Shown: positions 1 to 6,669, numbered from the stretch's first letter. The stretch is DNA of 10,571 bases from Prevotellaceae bacterium (GCA_031270565.1 JAISXJ010000105.1:1-10571); one strand, 5' to 3'. Notes: generated from the sequence alone by a model not told the origin. Numbers and translations are program-made.

Positions 1-357
1 CCTCCCGGATGGAAGGTTCCAAGCAAAACTGACTGGGATAACGTATTGAGCAGTAATACGCTTTATCGTACCAATGACGGCGGTAGCAGCTGGGTTGCCG
101 GTACTCAAAGCGGATGGACAAATAGTGCCACTAACTACTCTACCGGCCTTAAAATCGGCGATGCGCTCGTTTTGCCCGCTGTCGGCTACCGGTACTCCAG
201 CAATGGCTCGTTGTTCGCCCGTGGCTACCACGGCTACTACTGGAGCTCTACTGCTGACGGTACTGACGGTTACTACCTGGGCTTCACCAGCGGTGACCAG
301 GACACGAACGGCAGCAATCGGTCTTACGGCTTCAGTGTGCGTTGCCTTTCAGAATAA
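1..357 (+). CDS. FISUMP-domain surface protein, C-terminal part (5' end outside window)
   Basis: The reading frame is open from base 1 to the TAA at 355-357, giving the last 118 residues of a longer protein. It starts with PPGWKVPSKTDWD and continues through LPAVGYRY, YYWSST, YYLGFTSG and GFSVRCLSE. This order (GW.vPs..dW, LPa.GyR, G.YWSST, Y.l.F, R..G.SVRC) is the signature of the Fibrobacter succinogenes major paralogous (FISUMP) domain, which is common at the C-terminus of secreted Bacteroidetes proteins and is thought to have a C-type-lectin-like fold. The ligand is unknown. The domain is nearly complete here; the signal peptide and N-terminal modules would lie to the left. The last 65 codons are rich in NNC/NNT codons (Tyr, Gly, Ser, Asp) and have higher GC than the genes that follow. 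A TTG at 46 is only an internal codon, not the start. A hairpin terminator follows 20 bases after the stop. Confidence 0.88.
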   Translation, partial: PPGWKVPSKTDWDNVLSSNTLYRTNDGGSSWVAGTQSGWTNSATNYSTGLKIGDALVLPAVGYRYSSNGSLFARGYHGYYWSSTADGTDGYYLGFTSGDQDTNGSNRSYGFSVRCLSE

Positions 358-377
358 AAGCGACCGCCAAAACAAAC

Positions 378-405
378 AAAAAGCCTCCAGCAGTGGGGGC
401 TTTTT
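378..405 (+). terminator. Rho-independent terminator of the FISUMP gene
   Basis: An 11-base-pair stem (378-388 with 395-405, one G-T pair) closes a six-base loop, AGCAGT. The stem has the A-tract/T-tract form AAAAAGCCTCC ... GGGGGCTTTTT, followed by GCTTTTAA. It begins 20 bases after the stop codon. Nineteen bases of it (388-406) recur exactly, on the other strand, in the terminator at 8822-8840. Confidence 0.88.
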
Positions 406-466
406 GCTTTTAATTGTAAAAAAATCTGCTAAAAATTTTTCGGTTAACCACCCTTTTTACATTGCT

Positions 467-496
467 TTTGTATTCTATAAAAAATGCGTACATTTG
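467..496 (+). promoter_or_regulatory. Bacteroidetes-type promoter of the TPR lipoprotein gene
   Basis: TTTG at 467-470 and TACATTTG at 489-496 match the Bacteroidetes -33 (TTTG) and -7 (TAnnTTTG) consensus, with 18 bases between them. Transcription should start near 502-505, leaving a leader of roughly 85 bases before the ATG at 589. It lies just downstream of the FISUMP terminator, so the lipoprotein gene is its own unit. Confidence 0.72.
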
Positions 497-588
497 CGAG
501 GTCTAAAATTGATGTTAGACTTGTATGACGGAGTTATTTATTTTTCGTTTTGAACAAACCATTTATTCATTAAAAATTTTTTGATAGT

Positions 589-2292
589 ATGAAAAAACAA
601 AATGTGTTTTTGACGTTAGTGATAATCGCTCTAACGTTGGGCGCTTGTAAAGTGCCAAAGGAGTTTTTGAAAGATTTAAAAGTAATCCCAAGCACGTTGG
701 AAATGCACGGAGGGAATGTTAAGGTGACGGTTGAGGGAGATTTTCCAGCCAAGTATTTTAACAAAAACATGACGCTGACCGTTACGCCCATTCTGCGCTC
801 GAAGACAACAGGGAAAGAATTGCGAGGAACCCCGAAAGTGTATCAGGGTGAAAAAGTGAAAGGCAATCATCCGACAATTGCCTACAAGACAGGAGGCAAG
901 TACACTCAAAGCGCTGAATTTGTCTATTCAGACGATTTTGAAGTATCGGAACTGTGGTTTGAGGCACACGCAGCCGTAAAGAAAAAAGAGTACACATTTG
1001 AACCTGTAAAAGCAGCTGACGGAATCATTATTACCCCGCTGCTGGTATCCTACGAACATGGCGAGGTGGGTACGCAACTTTTGCCCGACAAGTTTCAGCG
1101 CGTTATTGAGGAACGTCAAGAGGCAGAAATCAAGTTTTTGATTCAGCAGTCTATTATTCGTTCGTCAGAGTTGAAAACACAGAGTGTCATTGACTTAACC
1201 AAACGCATCAATGATGCACAGACTACGGAAAGACTGAATATCAAAGGTCTGGAAATTTCGTCATACGCTTCTCCCGACGGCGGTGTGGAGTTAAATGAAA
1301 AGTTGGCTGCCGGTCGCGAAAAAGAGACTAACAAGTACATCAACAACGAATTAAAGAAGATCAAAGCAAGTGTAAAAATCGACGGCAAATTCACTGCTCA
1401 GGACTGGGAAGGGTTTAAGGCGTTGATGGAAGAGTCAGACATTCAGGATAAAGCCGTGATTTTGCGCGTTCTGTCAATGTACGAAGATCCCGAAAAGCGG
1501 GAGGCTGAAATCAAAAATCTTTCAACGGCTTACAAAGAGATTGCCGAAACCATTCTGCCTCAGTTGCGCCGCTCAAAACTGTTGCTTGCAGTGGAAGTCA
1601 TCGGAAAATCGGATGAAGAAATTGCACAACTGGCTGCAGATGCTCCCGAAGATCTCACCGTAGAAGAGTTGCTTTATGCTGCTACCCTGTCGGAAGACTG
1701 GGCGTACAGAGAGGACATCTACAAAAAGGTAACAACCTCCTATCCTAATGACATTCGTGGGTTCAATAATCTGGGCGTTGCCTATTTTTCGCAGGGGAAT
1801 TTTGTTGATGCCGATCGTCAATTTACAAAAGCGTTAAACATCAACGACAAAGAAGTAGCTGCCAATTTCAACAAGGCTGTTATCGCTCTTTACAACGGCG
1901 ATCTTGAAAATGCCGAAATATATCTTGGCAATGCCGGAGGCATCGGCGACAAGCTCAACTTTGCGAATGGCGTACTGTCCATTATAAAAGGCGATTATGC
2001 AAAAGCCGTACAGGATTTTGGCACAGCAAAGAGCAATAATGCCGCACTGGCAAAAATCCTTAACAAGGACTACAGTGGCGCACGTAAAGTGTTGGAAGGC
2101 ATCGAAATTCCGAATGGCAAAACAGCTTATCTGTTGGCTATCACCGGCGCACGCACCAACGATGTTACTCTGTTGACAGACAATTTGAGCAAAGCAATCA
2201 AACTTGACGCCGCTTACAAGATAAAGGCTAGCAAGGATGCCGAATTTTTAGGATATGCTCAGGATGCCACTTTCCAGAACATACTGAAATAA
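589..2292 (+). CDS. Lipoprotein with OmpA-like motif and TPR repeats
   Basis: This 567-residue protein starts with a lipoprotein signal peptide: MKK, a hydrophobic stretch, then the lipobox LGAC with Cys20 as the lipidated residue. The next residues are KVPK, not the acidic run that sends Bacteroidetes lipoproteins to the cell surface, so a periplasm-facing anchor is inferred. Residues about 35-155 look like a beta-rich domain. Residues 218-251 (KGLEISSYASPDGG..., then N and R positions) resemble the core of the OmpA C-terminal peptidoglycan-binding domain, although the segment that follows is helical and charged. TPR-like helices fill about 389-500, the clearest beginning GFNNLGVAYFSQGNFVDADR. 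I know this architecture as a conserved Bacteroidetes lipoprotein of unknown function; a scaffold role is inferred. The start fits the signal peptide and the promoter at 467-496. A terminator begins 22 bases after the stop, so the gene is probably monocistronic. Confidence 0.85.
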   Translation: MKKQNVFLTLVIIALTLGACKVPKEFLKDLKVIPSTLEMHGGNVKVTVEGDFPAKYFNKNMTLTVTPILRSKTTGKELRGTPKVYQGEKVKGNHPTIAYKTGGKYTQSAEFVYSDDFEVSELWFEAHAAVKKKEYTFEPVKAADGIIITPLLVSYEHGEVGTQLLPDKFQRVIEERQEAEIKFLIQQSIIRSSELKTQSVIDLTKRINDAQTTERLNIKGLEISSYASPDGGVELNEKLAAGREKETNKYINNELKKIKASVKIDGKFTAQDWEGFKALMEESDIQDKAVILRVLSMYEDPEKREAEIKNLSTAYKEIAETILPQLRRSKLLLAVEVIGKSDEEIAQLAADAPEDLTVEELLYAATLSEDWAYREDIYKKVTTSYPNDIRGFNNLGVAYFSQGNFVDADRQFTKALNINDKEVAANFNKAVIALYNGDLENAEIYLGNAGGIGDKLNFANGVLSIIKGDYAKAVQDFGTAKSNNAALAKILNKDYSGARKVLEGIEIPNGKTAYLLAITGARTNDVTLLTDNLSKAIKLDAAYKIKASKDAEFLGYAQDATFQNILK

Positions 2293-2313
2293 GCATACAT
2301 CCCGTGTATCGAA

Positions 2314-2340
2314 AAAAAAGCAGGCTTGTCCTGCTTTTTT
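2314..2340 (+). terminator. Rho-independent terminator of the TPR lipoprotein gene
   Basis: A perfect 11-base-pair stem (AAAAAAGCAGG at 2314-2324 with CCTGCTTTTTT at 2330-2340) closes a five-base loop and ends in a T-tract. It lies 22 bases after the stop at 2292. Confidence 0.92.
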
Positions 2341-2393
2341 GTTTTATGATAATTTATGACATTTTCCGAAACGCATTTTCTATTTACAAGCTG

Positions 2394-2424
2394 TTGGAGA
2401 TCTCGTAATTTTCATCTAATTTTG
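2394..2424 (+). promoter_or_regulatory. Bacteroidetes-type promoter of purM and the genes behind it
   Basis: TAATTTTG at 2417-2424 matches the TAnnTTTG -7 element exactly. TTG at 2394-2396 sits 20 bases upstream as a weak -33 element. A start near 2430 gives a leader of about 75 bases before the purM ATG. No other convincing promoter is seen before the next two genes. Confidence 0.65.
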
Positions 2425-2439
2425 CAAACTCAATTATTA

Positions 2440-2474
2440 ACCTGATTACAGGTAGCGCCTGTGTATTATCAGGC
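2440..2474 (+). promoter_or_regulatory. Alternating inverted repeats in the purM leader
   Basis: The blocks CCTG (2441-2444), CAGG (2449-2452), CCTG (2458-2461) and CAGG (2470-2473) alternate. ACCTG/CAGGT can form a hairpin at 2440-2453 and GCCTG/CAGGC one at 2457-2474; alternatively ACAGG/CCTGT pairs across 2448-2462. Either the outer two hairpins or the middle one can form, not both. It matches no riboswitch I know. It may be a protein-binding site, a folded leader, or chance. Confidence 0.35.
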
Positions 2475-2504
2475 ATTATTTACTCCCAAACAGACAACGA
2501 TTCT

Positions 2505-3536
2505 ATGGCAGAGAGTTATGAAAAAGCCGGCGTGAACCTTGAAAAGGGATACGAAGTTGTGAGGCGCATTAAAAAGCATGTTGCTTCCACTGCCCGTCCC
2601 GGTATGATGGGAAACATAGGGGCTTTTGGTGGCATGTTCGACTTGTCGGCGTTGCATGTCAAGGAACCGGTGCTGGTCAGCGGTACGGACGGTGTGGGTA
2701 CAAAGCTCAAACTGGCATTCGCAACCAATCGACACAACACCATTGGTATTGATGTGGTGGCAATGTGCGTCAACGATGTGCTGGCTCAAGGCGCCGAGCC
2801 GCTCTTTTTTCTTGATTATATCGCCGTTGGGCGCAACAATCCTGAAAAGATAGAACAAATTGTGGCAGGTGTGGCAGAGGGTTGTCGTCAGGCAGGTTGC
2901 GCACTTATTGGCGGCGAAACGGCTGAGATGCCGGGCATGTACACAGATGACGAGTACGATATTGCAGGTTTCACCTGCGGCGTTGTGGAAAAATCGCAAC
3001 TAATCGACGGCAGTAAAGTTGCCGTTGGCGATGCGTTGATTGGCATTGCGTCAAGCGGCGTTCACTCCAACGGATTCAGTCTTGTCCGAAAAATTGTGGC
3101 TGACAATCTGCTGGAATGGCACACAATCTATCCGGAACTCTCCGAACAGCAAACTTTGGGAGAAACACTGCTCACACCCACCAAAATCTACGTCAAGCCG
3201 GCGCTTGACGTTATTCGTCAATGTGATATACACGGAATCAGCCACATCACCGGTGGCGGCTTCGATGAAAATCTGCCGCGTATTCTCAAAGCAGGGCAAG
3301 GAATTGCCATTGAGGAAGGTTCGTGGGAGATACTGCCCGTGTTCCGTTTTCTGGAAAAACGGGGCAGGATAGCGCACCGGGAAATGTTCAATATCTTTAA
3401 TATGGGCATAGGGATGGCGCTTGTTACAGAAACGTCGCAAGCTCGGAAAGTGATAGACATTCTCTCGAAACACGGCGAAATGGCGTCGGTGATTGGCTAT
3501 ATTACCGATGAAGAAGGCATTATAATAAGGAAATAA
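2505..3536 (+). CDS. purM: Phosphoribosylformylglycinamidine cyclo-ligase (AIR synthase)
   Basis: PurM closes the imidazole ring in purine synthesis: FGAM plus ATP gives AIR, ADP and phosphate, in the cytoplasm. The 343 residues are the usual length for the family. Diagnostic motifs are present in order: SYEKAGVNLEKG at the N-terminus, the ATP-site motif DGVGTKLKLA (62-71), GIDVVAMCVNDVLAQGAEPLFFLDY (read in two parts, 81-90 and 91-105), GGETAEMPGMY (136-146), ASSGVHSNGFSL (182-193), GGGFDENLPRI (250-260) and FNMGIGM (298-304). The ATG at 2505 is the start because the family's N-terminal motif follows at once and a promoter lies upstream. It stands apart from other pur genes and is followed after 33 bases by an envelope transport gene, so it may be the first gene of that unit. 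Nothing in it looks damaged. Confidence 0.97.
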   Translation: MAESYEKAGVNLEKGYEVVRRIKKHVASTARPGMMGNIGAFGGMFDLSALHVKEPVLVSGTDGVGTKLKLAFATNRHNTIGIDVVAMCVNDVLAQGAEPLFFLDYIAVGRNNPEKIEQIVAGVAEGCRQAGCALIGGETAEMPGMYTDDEYDIAGFTCGVVEKSQLIDGSKVAVGDALIGIASSGVHSNGFSLVRKIVADNLLEWHTIYPELSEQQTLGETLLTPTKIYVKPALDVIRQCDIHGISHITGGGFDENLPRILKAGQGIAIEEGSWEILPVFRFLEKRGRIAHREMFNIFNMGIGMALVTETSQARKVIDILSKHGEMASVIGYITDEEGIIIRK

Positions 3537-3554
3537 TAGATAGATAGATAGATA
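3537..3554 (+). repeat. TAGA microsatellite between purM and the permease
   Basis: Four and a half tandem copies of TAGA (18 bases) begin directly after the purM stop codon and end 15 bases before the next ATG. Such tracts can change length by slippage, which here would alter the spacing upstream of the permease start. Confidence 0.9.
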
Positions 3555-3569
3555 AAACAATTATTTGTT

Positions 3570-4406
3570 ATGGAACATATAATAGAAATTAAACCGAAAA
3601 ATAAACTCTTTGCAATAAATTTTGGCGAGCTGTGGCGTTATCGCGATTTGTTCTCGCTTTTTGTCAAACAGAACATTGTTACACAATATAAACAGACAAT
3701 ACTTGGTCCGCTGTGGTTTTTTGTTCAACCCTCTCTGACAACCATTATGTATATGGTCATTTTTGGTGGCATCGCCAAAATCAGCACTGACGGTTTGCCT
3801 CAGCCGATGTTTTATTTGGCGGGTATTGTCTGTTGGCAATACTTTTCCGAATGTCTCAATAAAACATCCTCCACATTTACAGACTATCAAGGTATGTTCG
3901 GCAAAGTTTATTTCCCACGTTTAATAGTCCCGTTAGCTAAAGTAACTTCCAATCTGGTCAGAATGGGGATTCAGTTGCTACTTTTTATAATGGTCTATAT
4001 CTATTATGTCATCATTGGCGTGCAGGTAGCGCCAAATATCTACATTCTGATTTTCCCCCTGTTAATAGTGATGATGGCAGGCTTGGCGCTCGGATTCGGA
4101 ATGATCATCTCATCTCTGACAACAAAATATCGCGATTTAACCATTCTCTTCAGCTTCGTTGTACAACTCTGGATGTATGCCACCCCTATTATCTATCCAT
4201 TGAGTACCATGTCGCCCGAAAGGCAGCAAATTATGGCGTTGAATCCGATGACCTCTATTCTGGAGGCGTTTAAATACAGCACAATGGGGGTTGGAACGTT
4301 CGACTGGGGACATTTAACCTACAGTTTTGTATTTATGCTGGTGCTGCTTGGCATTGGACTTGTAATATTCAACAAGGTGCAACGCTCATTTATGGATACG
4401 GTGTAA
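3570..4406 (+). CDS. ABC-2 type polysaccharide export permease (Wzm/TagG-like)
   Basis: The 278-residue inner-membrane protein matches permeases that move lipid-linked polysaccharide (O-antigen, capsule or teichoic-acid type) across the inner membrane. The N-terminal cytoplasmic part carries the family signature LWRYRDLFSLFVKQNIVTQ and YKQTILGPLWFFVQP (40-54), followed by FG (65-66). Six membrane segments are visible at about 47-68, 79-97, 128-150, 157-181, 191-211 and 250-268, with family motifs TTKYRDL (184-190) and LNPMTSI (224-230) near the C-terminus. The family needs a separate ATPase (Wzt), normally the next gene; none is present between here and the Wzi-like gene 39 bases on, nor elsewhere in the window. 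It is probably transcribed with purM and the following gene. The exact sugar polymer cannot be told from this sequence. Confidence 0.92.
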   Translation: MEHIIEIKPKNKLFAINFGELWRYRDLFSLFVKQNIVTQYKQTILGPLWFFVQPSLTTIMYMVIFGGIAKISTDGLPQPMFYLAGIVCWQYFSECLNKTSSTFTDYQGMFGKVYFPRLIVPLAKVTSNLVRMGIQLLLFIMVYIYYVIIGVQVAPNIYILIFPLLIVMMAGLALGFGMIISSLTTKYRDLTILFSFVVQLWMYATPIIYPLSTMSPERQQIMALNPMTSILEAFKYSTMGVGTFDWGHLTYSFVFMLVLLGIGLVIFNKVQRSFMDTV

Positions 4407-4445
4407 GTACAAAAGAATTATTTACCTGAAAACAGATAACTACGT

Positions 4446-6209
4446 ATGAAAAAATATATACTCGTGCTCTCTTTCTTTCTGGGAATGACTGCAACAGTGG
4501 CGCAAGAAATTCCGCAACATATTTCTTATACACGCATCTACGGTTTTATTGATGAACTTGCCAATGACGGCATCATTGAGATCAACTCGGTGGTAAAACC
4601 GTACAGCAGAGCCTTTATTGCGGGGAAATTGCGGGAAGCAGCTACAAAAACGGCGCTGCTTAATCGGCGGCAAAAAAGCGATTTGACATTCTTTCTCAAC
4701 GATTATGCTCTCGAAAATGACACCCTGCCGCAGGCGCTGCTCAACTGGACAAACCGGCAAACCGCTTCCCTTGCCCTGCTGCAACCGGCATTTCACTACC
4801 GTAACAACCATTTCAAGGCACGCATCACCCCTATTCTGGGCATGCACCTGCTGACAAACAAGAAAGGAATGATTTCAAAACGGTGGTACGGGGCGGAAGT
4901 TCAAGCGGACATCGTAAACCATGTTTCGATATGGGGAAGTATTCGCGACATTTCTCTCAACGGTAACAGGTTGAAAGAATCGCAGTTTCCAACACTTGGA
5001 GAGCGCATTGCCGGCGCAAAAATCACGCAACCCGGCTTTCTGAATACGTTACAGGGACATCAGTATAAGGAGGCAAACTATGGCGGCGATTACAGCGATT
5101 CGCGCGGCGGTATCAAAGCCTATACGTGGTGGGGCAGTGTTGGTTTGCAAAAGGATAATATCGTCTGGGGCGATAACAATAACGGCTCCAACATCCTCTC
5201 CGGACGCGCCCCGTCGTTTGCTATGCTGACGCTGAATCTGAAACCGGTACGGTGGTTTGAACTGAATTACATTCACGGCTGGCTGGTGAGCAATATTCTT
5301 GACAGCGCTCGCTACTATTCAGAGGAACTTCCCGACGGTACGGTACAACACAAATACAGACAAAAGAATAAGTTTATCGCTGCTAACATGTTCACCTTTA
5401 CTCCGGTAGCCAAACTTAATCTCTCACTCGGCAATGCTGTTATCTACGCAGAAGACAATGTACAGGCGGCCTATTTTATCCCCATCGCCTTTTTTAAATC
5501 AATAGACCACACAATGACTAAAGGGTTGGGCATTGAAAACCAAAATTCGCAGGTCTTTTTCAATTTCAGTTCGCGCAATATCAAACACCTGCACCTCTAC
5601 ACGTCGATTTATATTGATGAAATACAGTTTTCCCGCTTCAAACCGTCAAATAAACAGAACAATCCGATTTCTTACAAAGTGGGCTTCAACCTGTCGAATT
5701 TCCCGTTAAAAAATCTCTCTCTGACGGCAGAATTTACCCGCTCGAATATCATTAACTATGCTCATTCCATTCCGGTGCTCGAATGGTCGTCAAACAGTTA
5801 CGGTATGGGGCATTATCTGGGCGACAATGCGCAGGAAATCTATCTGGCGATTAACTATAAACCCATACGGTCGTTGAATATCAATCTCGCCTACACTGAT
5901 GCCACCAAATACAACACCTACGATTATCTTCGCAGTAATATTCTTAATATTATCAGTCAGAAACCTTTTAATGAAAAAACATGGCGTAACCAAATTGCGA
6001 CGCTCAACGTTCTCTATGAGGTTTTTAATAATGTATATGCCGTAATAGATGTGGCTTGGAACAATGCAAAGGGATATGACTTGACGGCATATCAGGGCAT
6101 TGACGGAGAACACCGACTGACGGCACAGGAGTACCTTGATGCCTTTTCTCCGAAATTCTATCAGGGAAATAATCTTACGTTTACGTGCGGATTGAGTTTC
6201 AATTTCTAA
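4446..6209 (+). CDS. Wzi-like capsule assembly outer-membrane protein
   Basis: This 587-residue protein has a signal peptide (MKKYILVLSFFLGMTATVAQ) with predicted cleavage A19|Q20. The rest is typical of an outer-membrane beta-barrel: many alternating strands, aromatic-rich, ending in LTFTCGLSFNF with a C-terminal Phe. Family-like motifs are the N-terminal IYGFIDELANDGIIEINS and, in mid-protein, VWGDNNNGSNILSGRAPSF followed by LNLKPVRWFELNYIHGWLVS. These resemble the Wzi/Cap_assemb_Wzi family, in which Escherichia coli Wzi is an outer-membrane lectin that holds capsule on the cell surface. The bacteroidete members are longer than E. coli Wzi. It follows the Wzm-like permease by 39 bases, which supports a shared job in export or attachment of a surface polysaccharide. 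Assignment is from motifs and context; no terminator is evident after it. Confidence 0.78.
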   Translation: MKKYILVLSFFLGMTATVAQEIPQHISYTRIYGFIDELANDGIIEINSVVKPYSRAFIAGKLREAATKTALLNRRQKSDLTFFLNDYALENDTLPQALLNWTNRQTASLALLQPAFHYRNNHFKARITPILGMHLLTNKKGMISKRWYGAEVQADIVNHVSIWGSIRDISLNGNRLKESQFPTLGERIAGAKITQPGFLNTLQGHQYKEANYGGDYSDSRGGIKAYTWWGSVGLQKDNIVWGDNNNGSNILSGRAPSFAMLTLNLKPVRWFELNYIHGWLVSNILDSARYYSEELPDGTVQHKYRQKNKFIAANMFTFTPVAKLNLSLGNAVIYAEDNVQAAYFIPIAFFKSIDHTMTKGLGIENQNSQVFFNFSSRNIKHLHLYTSIYIDEIQFSRFKPSNKQNNPISYKVGFNLSNFPLKNLSLTAEFTRSNIINYAHSIPVLEWSSNSYGMGHYLGDNAQEIYLAINYKPIRSLNINLAYTDATKYNTYDYLRSNILNIISQKPFNEKTWRNQIATLNVLYEVFNNVYAVIDVAWNNAKGYDLTAYQGIDGEHRLTAQEYLDAFSPKFYQGNNLTFTCGLSFNF

Positions 6210-6223
6210 GTCGGCTGCAAAAA

Positions 6224-6255
6224 AGTGAATAGTGAAAAGTGAATAGTGAATAGTG
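6224..6255 (+). repeat. Tandem AGTGAAT heptamer array, left edge
   Basis: Copies start at 6224, 6231 (AGTGAAA), 6238 and 6245, with a partial AGTG at 6252-6255. The array begins 14 bases after the stop of the Wzi-like gene. Heptamer tandem arrays of this general kind are known between genes in other bacteria, for example the STRR repeats of cyanobacteria. Confidence 0.9.
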
Positions 6256-6291
6256 TCTCGCAGGGACAAATCTCTGTGTAACTCTGTGAAA

Positions 6292-6315
6292 CCTCCCGCT
6301 TTGGCGGGACAAGTC
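6292..6315 (+). repeat. 24-base repeat with TCCCGC/GCGGGA hairpin, copy 1
   Basis: The 24 bases are identical to 6764-6787. They contain the perfect six-base-pair hairpin TCCCGC-TTTG-GCGGGA followed by CAAGTC. The copy sits at the centre of the first composite element, so the identity is not explained by a shared gene. Confidence 0.92.
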
Positions 6316-6427
6316 CTGTGCTTCTCTGTGAAATTCAGCAGCGAGCGTAGCCAAGTTTTCTTATTGCACGGAGTTATACAGAGAACACACAGAGAGACAC
6401 AGAGAAATAAAAGCCCCCAAAAAAATT

Positions 6428-6448
6428 ATTCACTATTCGTTATTCACT
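6428..6448 (-). repeat. Inverted heptamer array, right edge
   Basis: Read on the minus strand this is AGTGAAT-AACGAAT-AGTGAAT, matching the left array with two changes in the middle unit. Its variant unit supplies the TTCG of the possible promoter at 6436-6467. Confidence 0.85.
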
Positions 6449-6467
6449 AAAAAAAGTATTATCTTTG
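6436..6467 (+). promoter_or_regulatory. Possible orphan promoter
   Basis: TATCTTTG at 6460-6467 matches the TAnnTTTG element exactly. TTCG at 6436-6439, 20 bases upstream and inside the heptamer array, is a one-mismatch -33 element. No recognisable gene follows for 440 bases, only the doubtful 44-codon ORF at 6500. A small RNA or a decayed gene start are possible. Confidence 0.4.
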
Positions 6468-6499
6468 CCGCCGATATTCACATCAAAAAATAAATAATT

Positions 6500-6634
6500 A
6501 TGCTTGTTTCAGGGATTCTATCCATACCGGTTTTTCAATTTAGACGGTTTATCCGGCTAAAAGTAAGCTCGTTACAAAAGCCCCCCCCCGCATTCAGCTT
6601 AACTCCTTGTATTCAAGGGATTATCAATTGTTAA
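6500..6634 (+). CDS. Doubtful 44-residue ORF with a C9 run
   Basis: The ATG at 6500 lies about 25 bases after the expected start point of the promoter at 6436-6467, in an A-rich context usual for starts in this phylum. It encodes MLVSGILSIPVFQFRRFIRL and 24 further residues, with no recognised family. Nine consecutive C (6581-6589) give three Pro codons in mid-ORF. Loss of two C or gain of one would shift reading into a frame that stays open to 6858, but that extension runs through repeat DNA (6670-6840) and does not look like protein. It may be a real small gene, the remains of a lost gene, or chance. Confidence 0.2.
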   Translation: MLVSGILSIPVFQFRRFIRLKVSSLQKPPPAFSLTPCIQGIINC

Positions 6635-6669
6635 ATATTTTTTTGTTTATGCTTAACAGCACGAAGTTT

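Larger units (their letters stand above)
6224..6448. repeat. Composite inverted-repeat element bounded by AGTGAAT heptamer arrays
   Basis: The left edge is 4.6 tandem copies of AGTGAAT (6224-6255, second copy AGTGAAA). The right edge is three inverted copies, ATTCACT-ATTCGTT-ATTCACT (6428-6448). Inside is a second inverted pair, CTCTGTGTAACTCTGTG (6272-6288) and CACGGAGTTATACAGAG (6367-6383), with 15 of 17 bases pairing. Further inside is the short hairpin TCCCGC-TTTG-GCGGGA. The whole 225 bases could fold as one nested hairpin. It encodes no credible protein. It resembles non-coding interspersed repeats and has no transposase. Confidence 0.8.

Noticed and set aside
74..553. 159-codon open frame overlapping the FISUMP gene and its terminator
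   Set aside because: It is out of frame with the recognisable FISUMP domain, shows no protein-like pattern, and runs through the terminator at 378-405 and the promoter at 467-496.
2469..2999. 176-codon minus-strand frame opposite purM
   Set aside because: The plus strand encodes a complete PurM with every motif; the opposite frame has no domain and covers the purM leader and start.
6224..6448. CRISPR array or insertion sequence
   Set aside because: The repeats are adjacent heptamers with no spacers, no cas gene is present, and no transposase frame lies between the inverted arrays.
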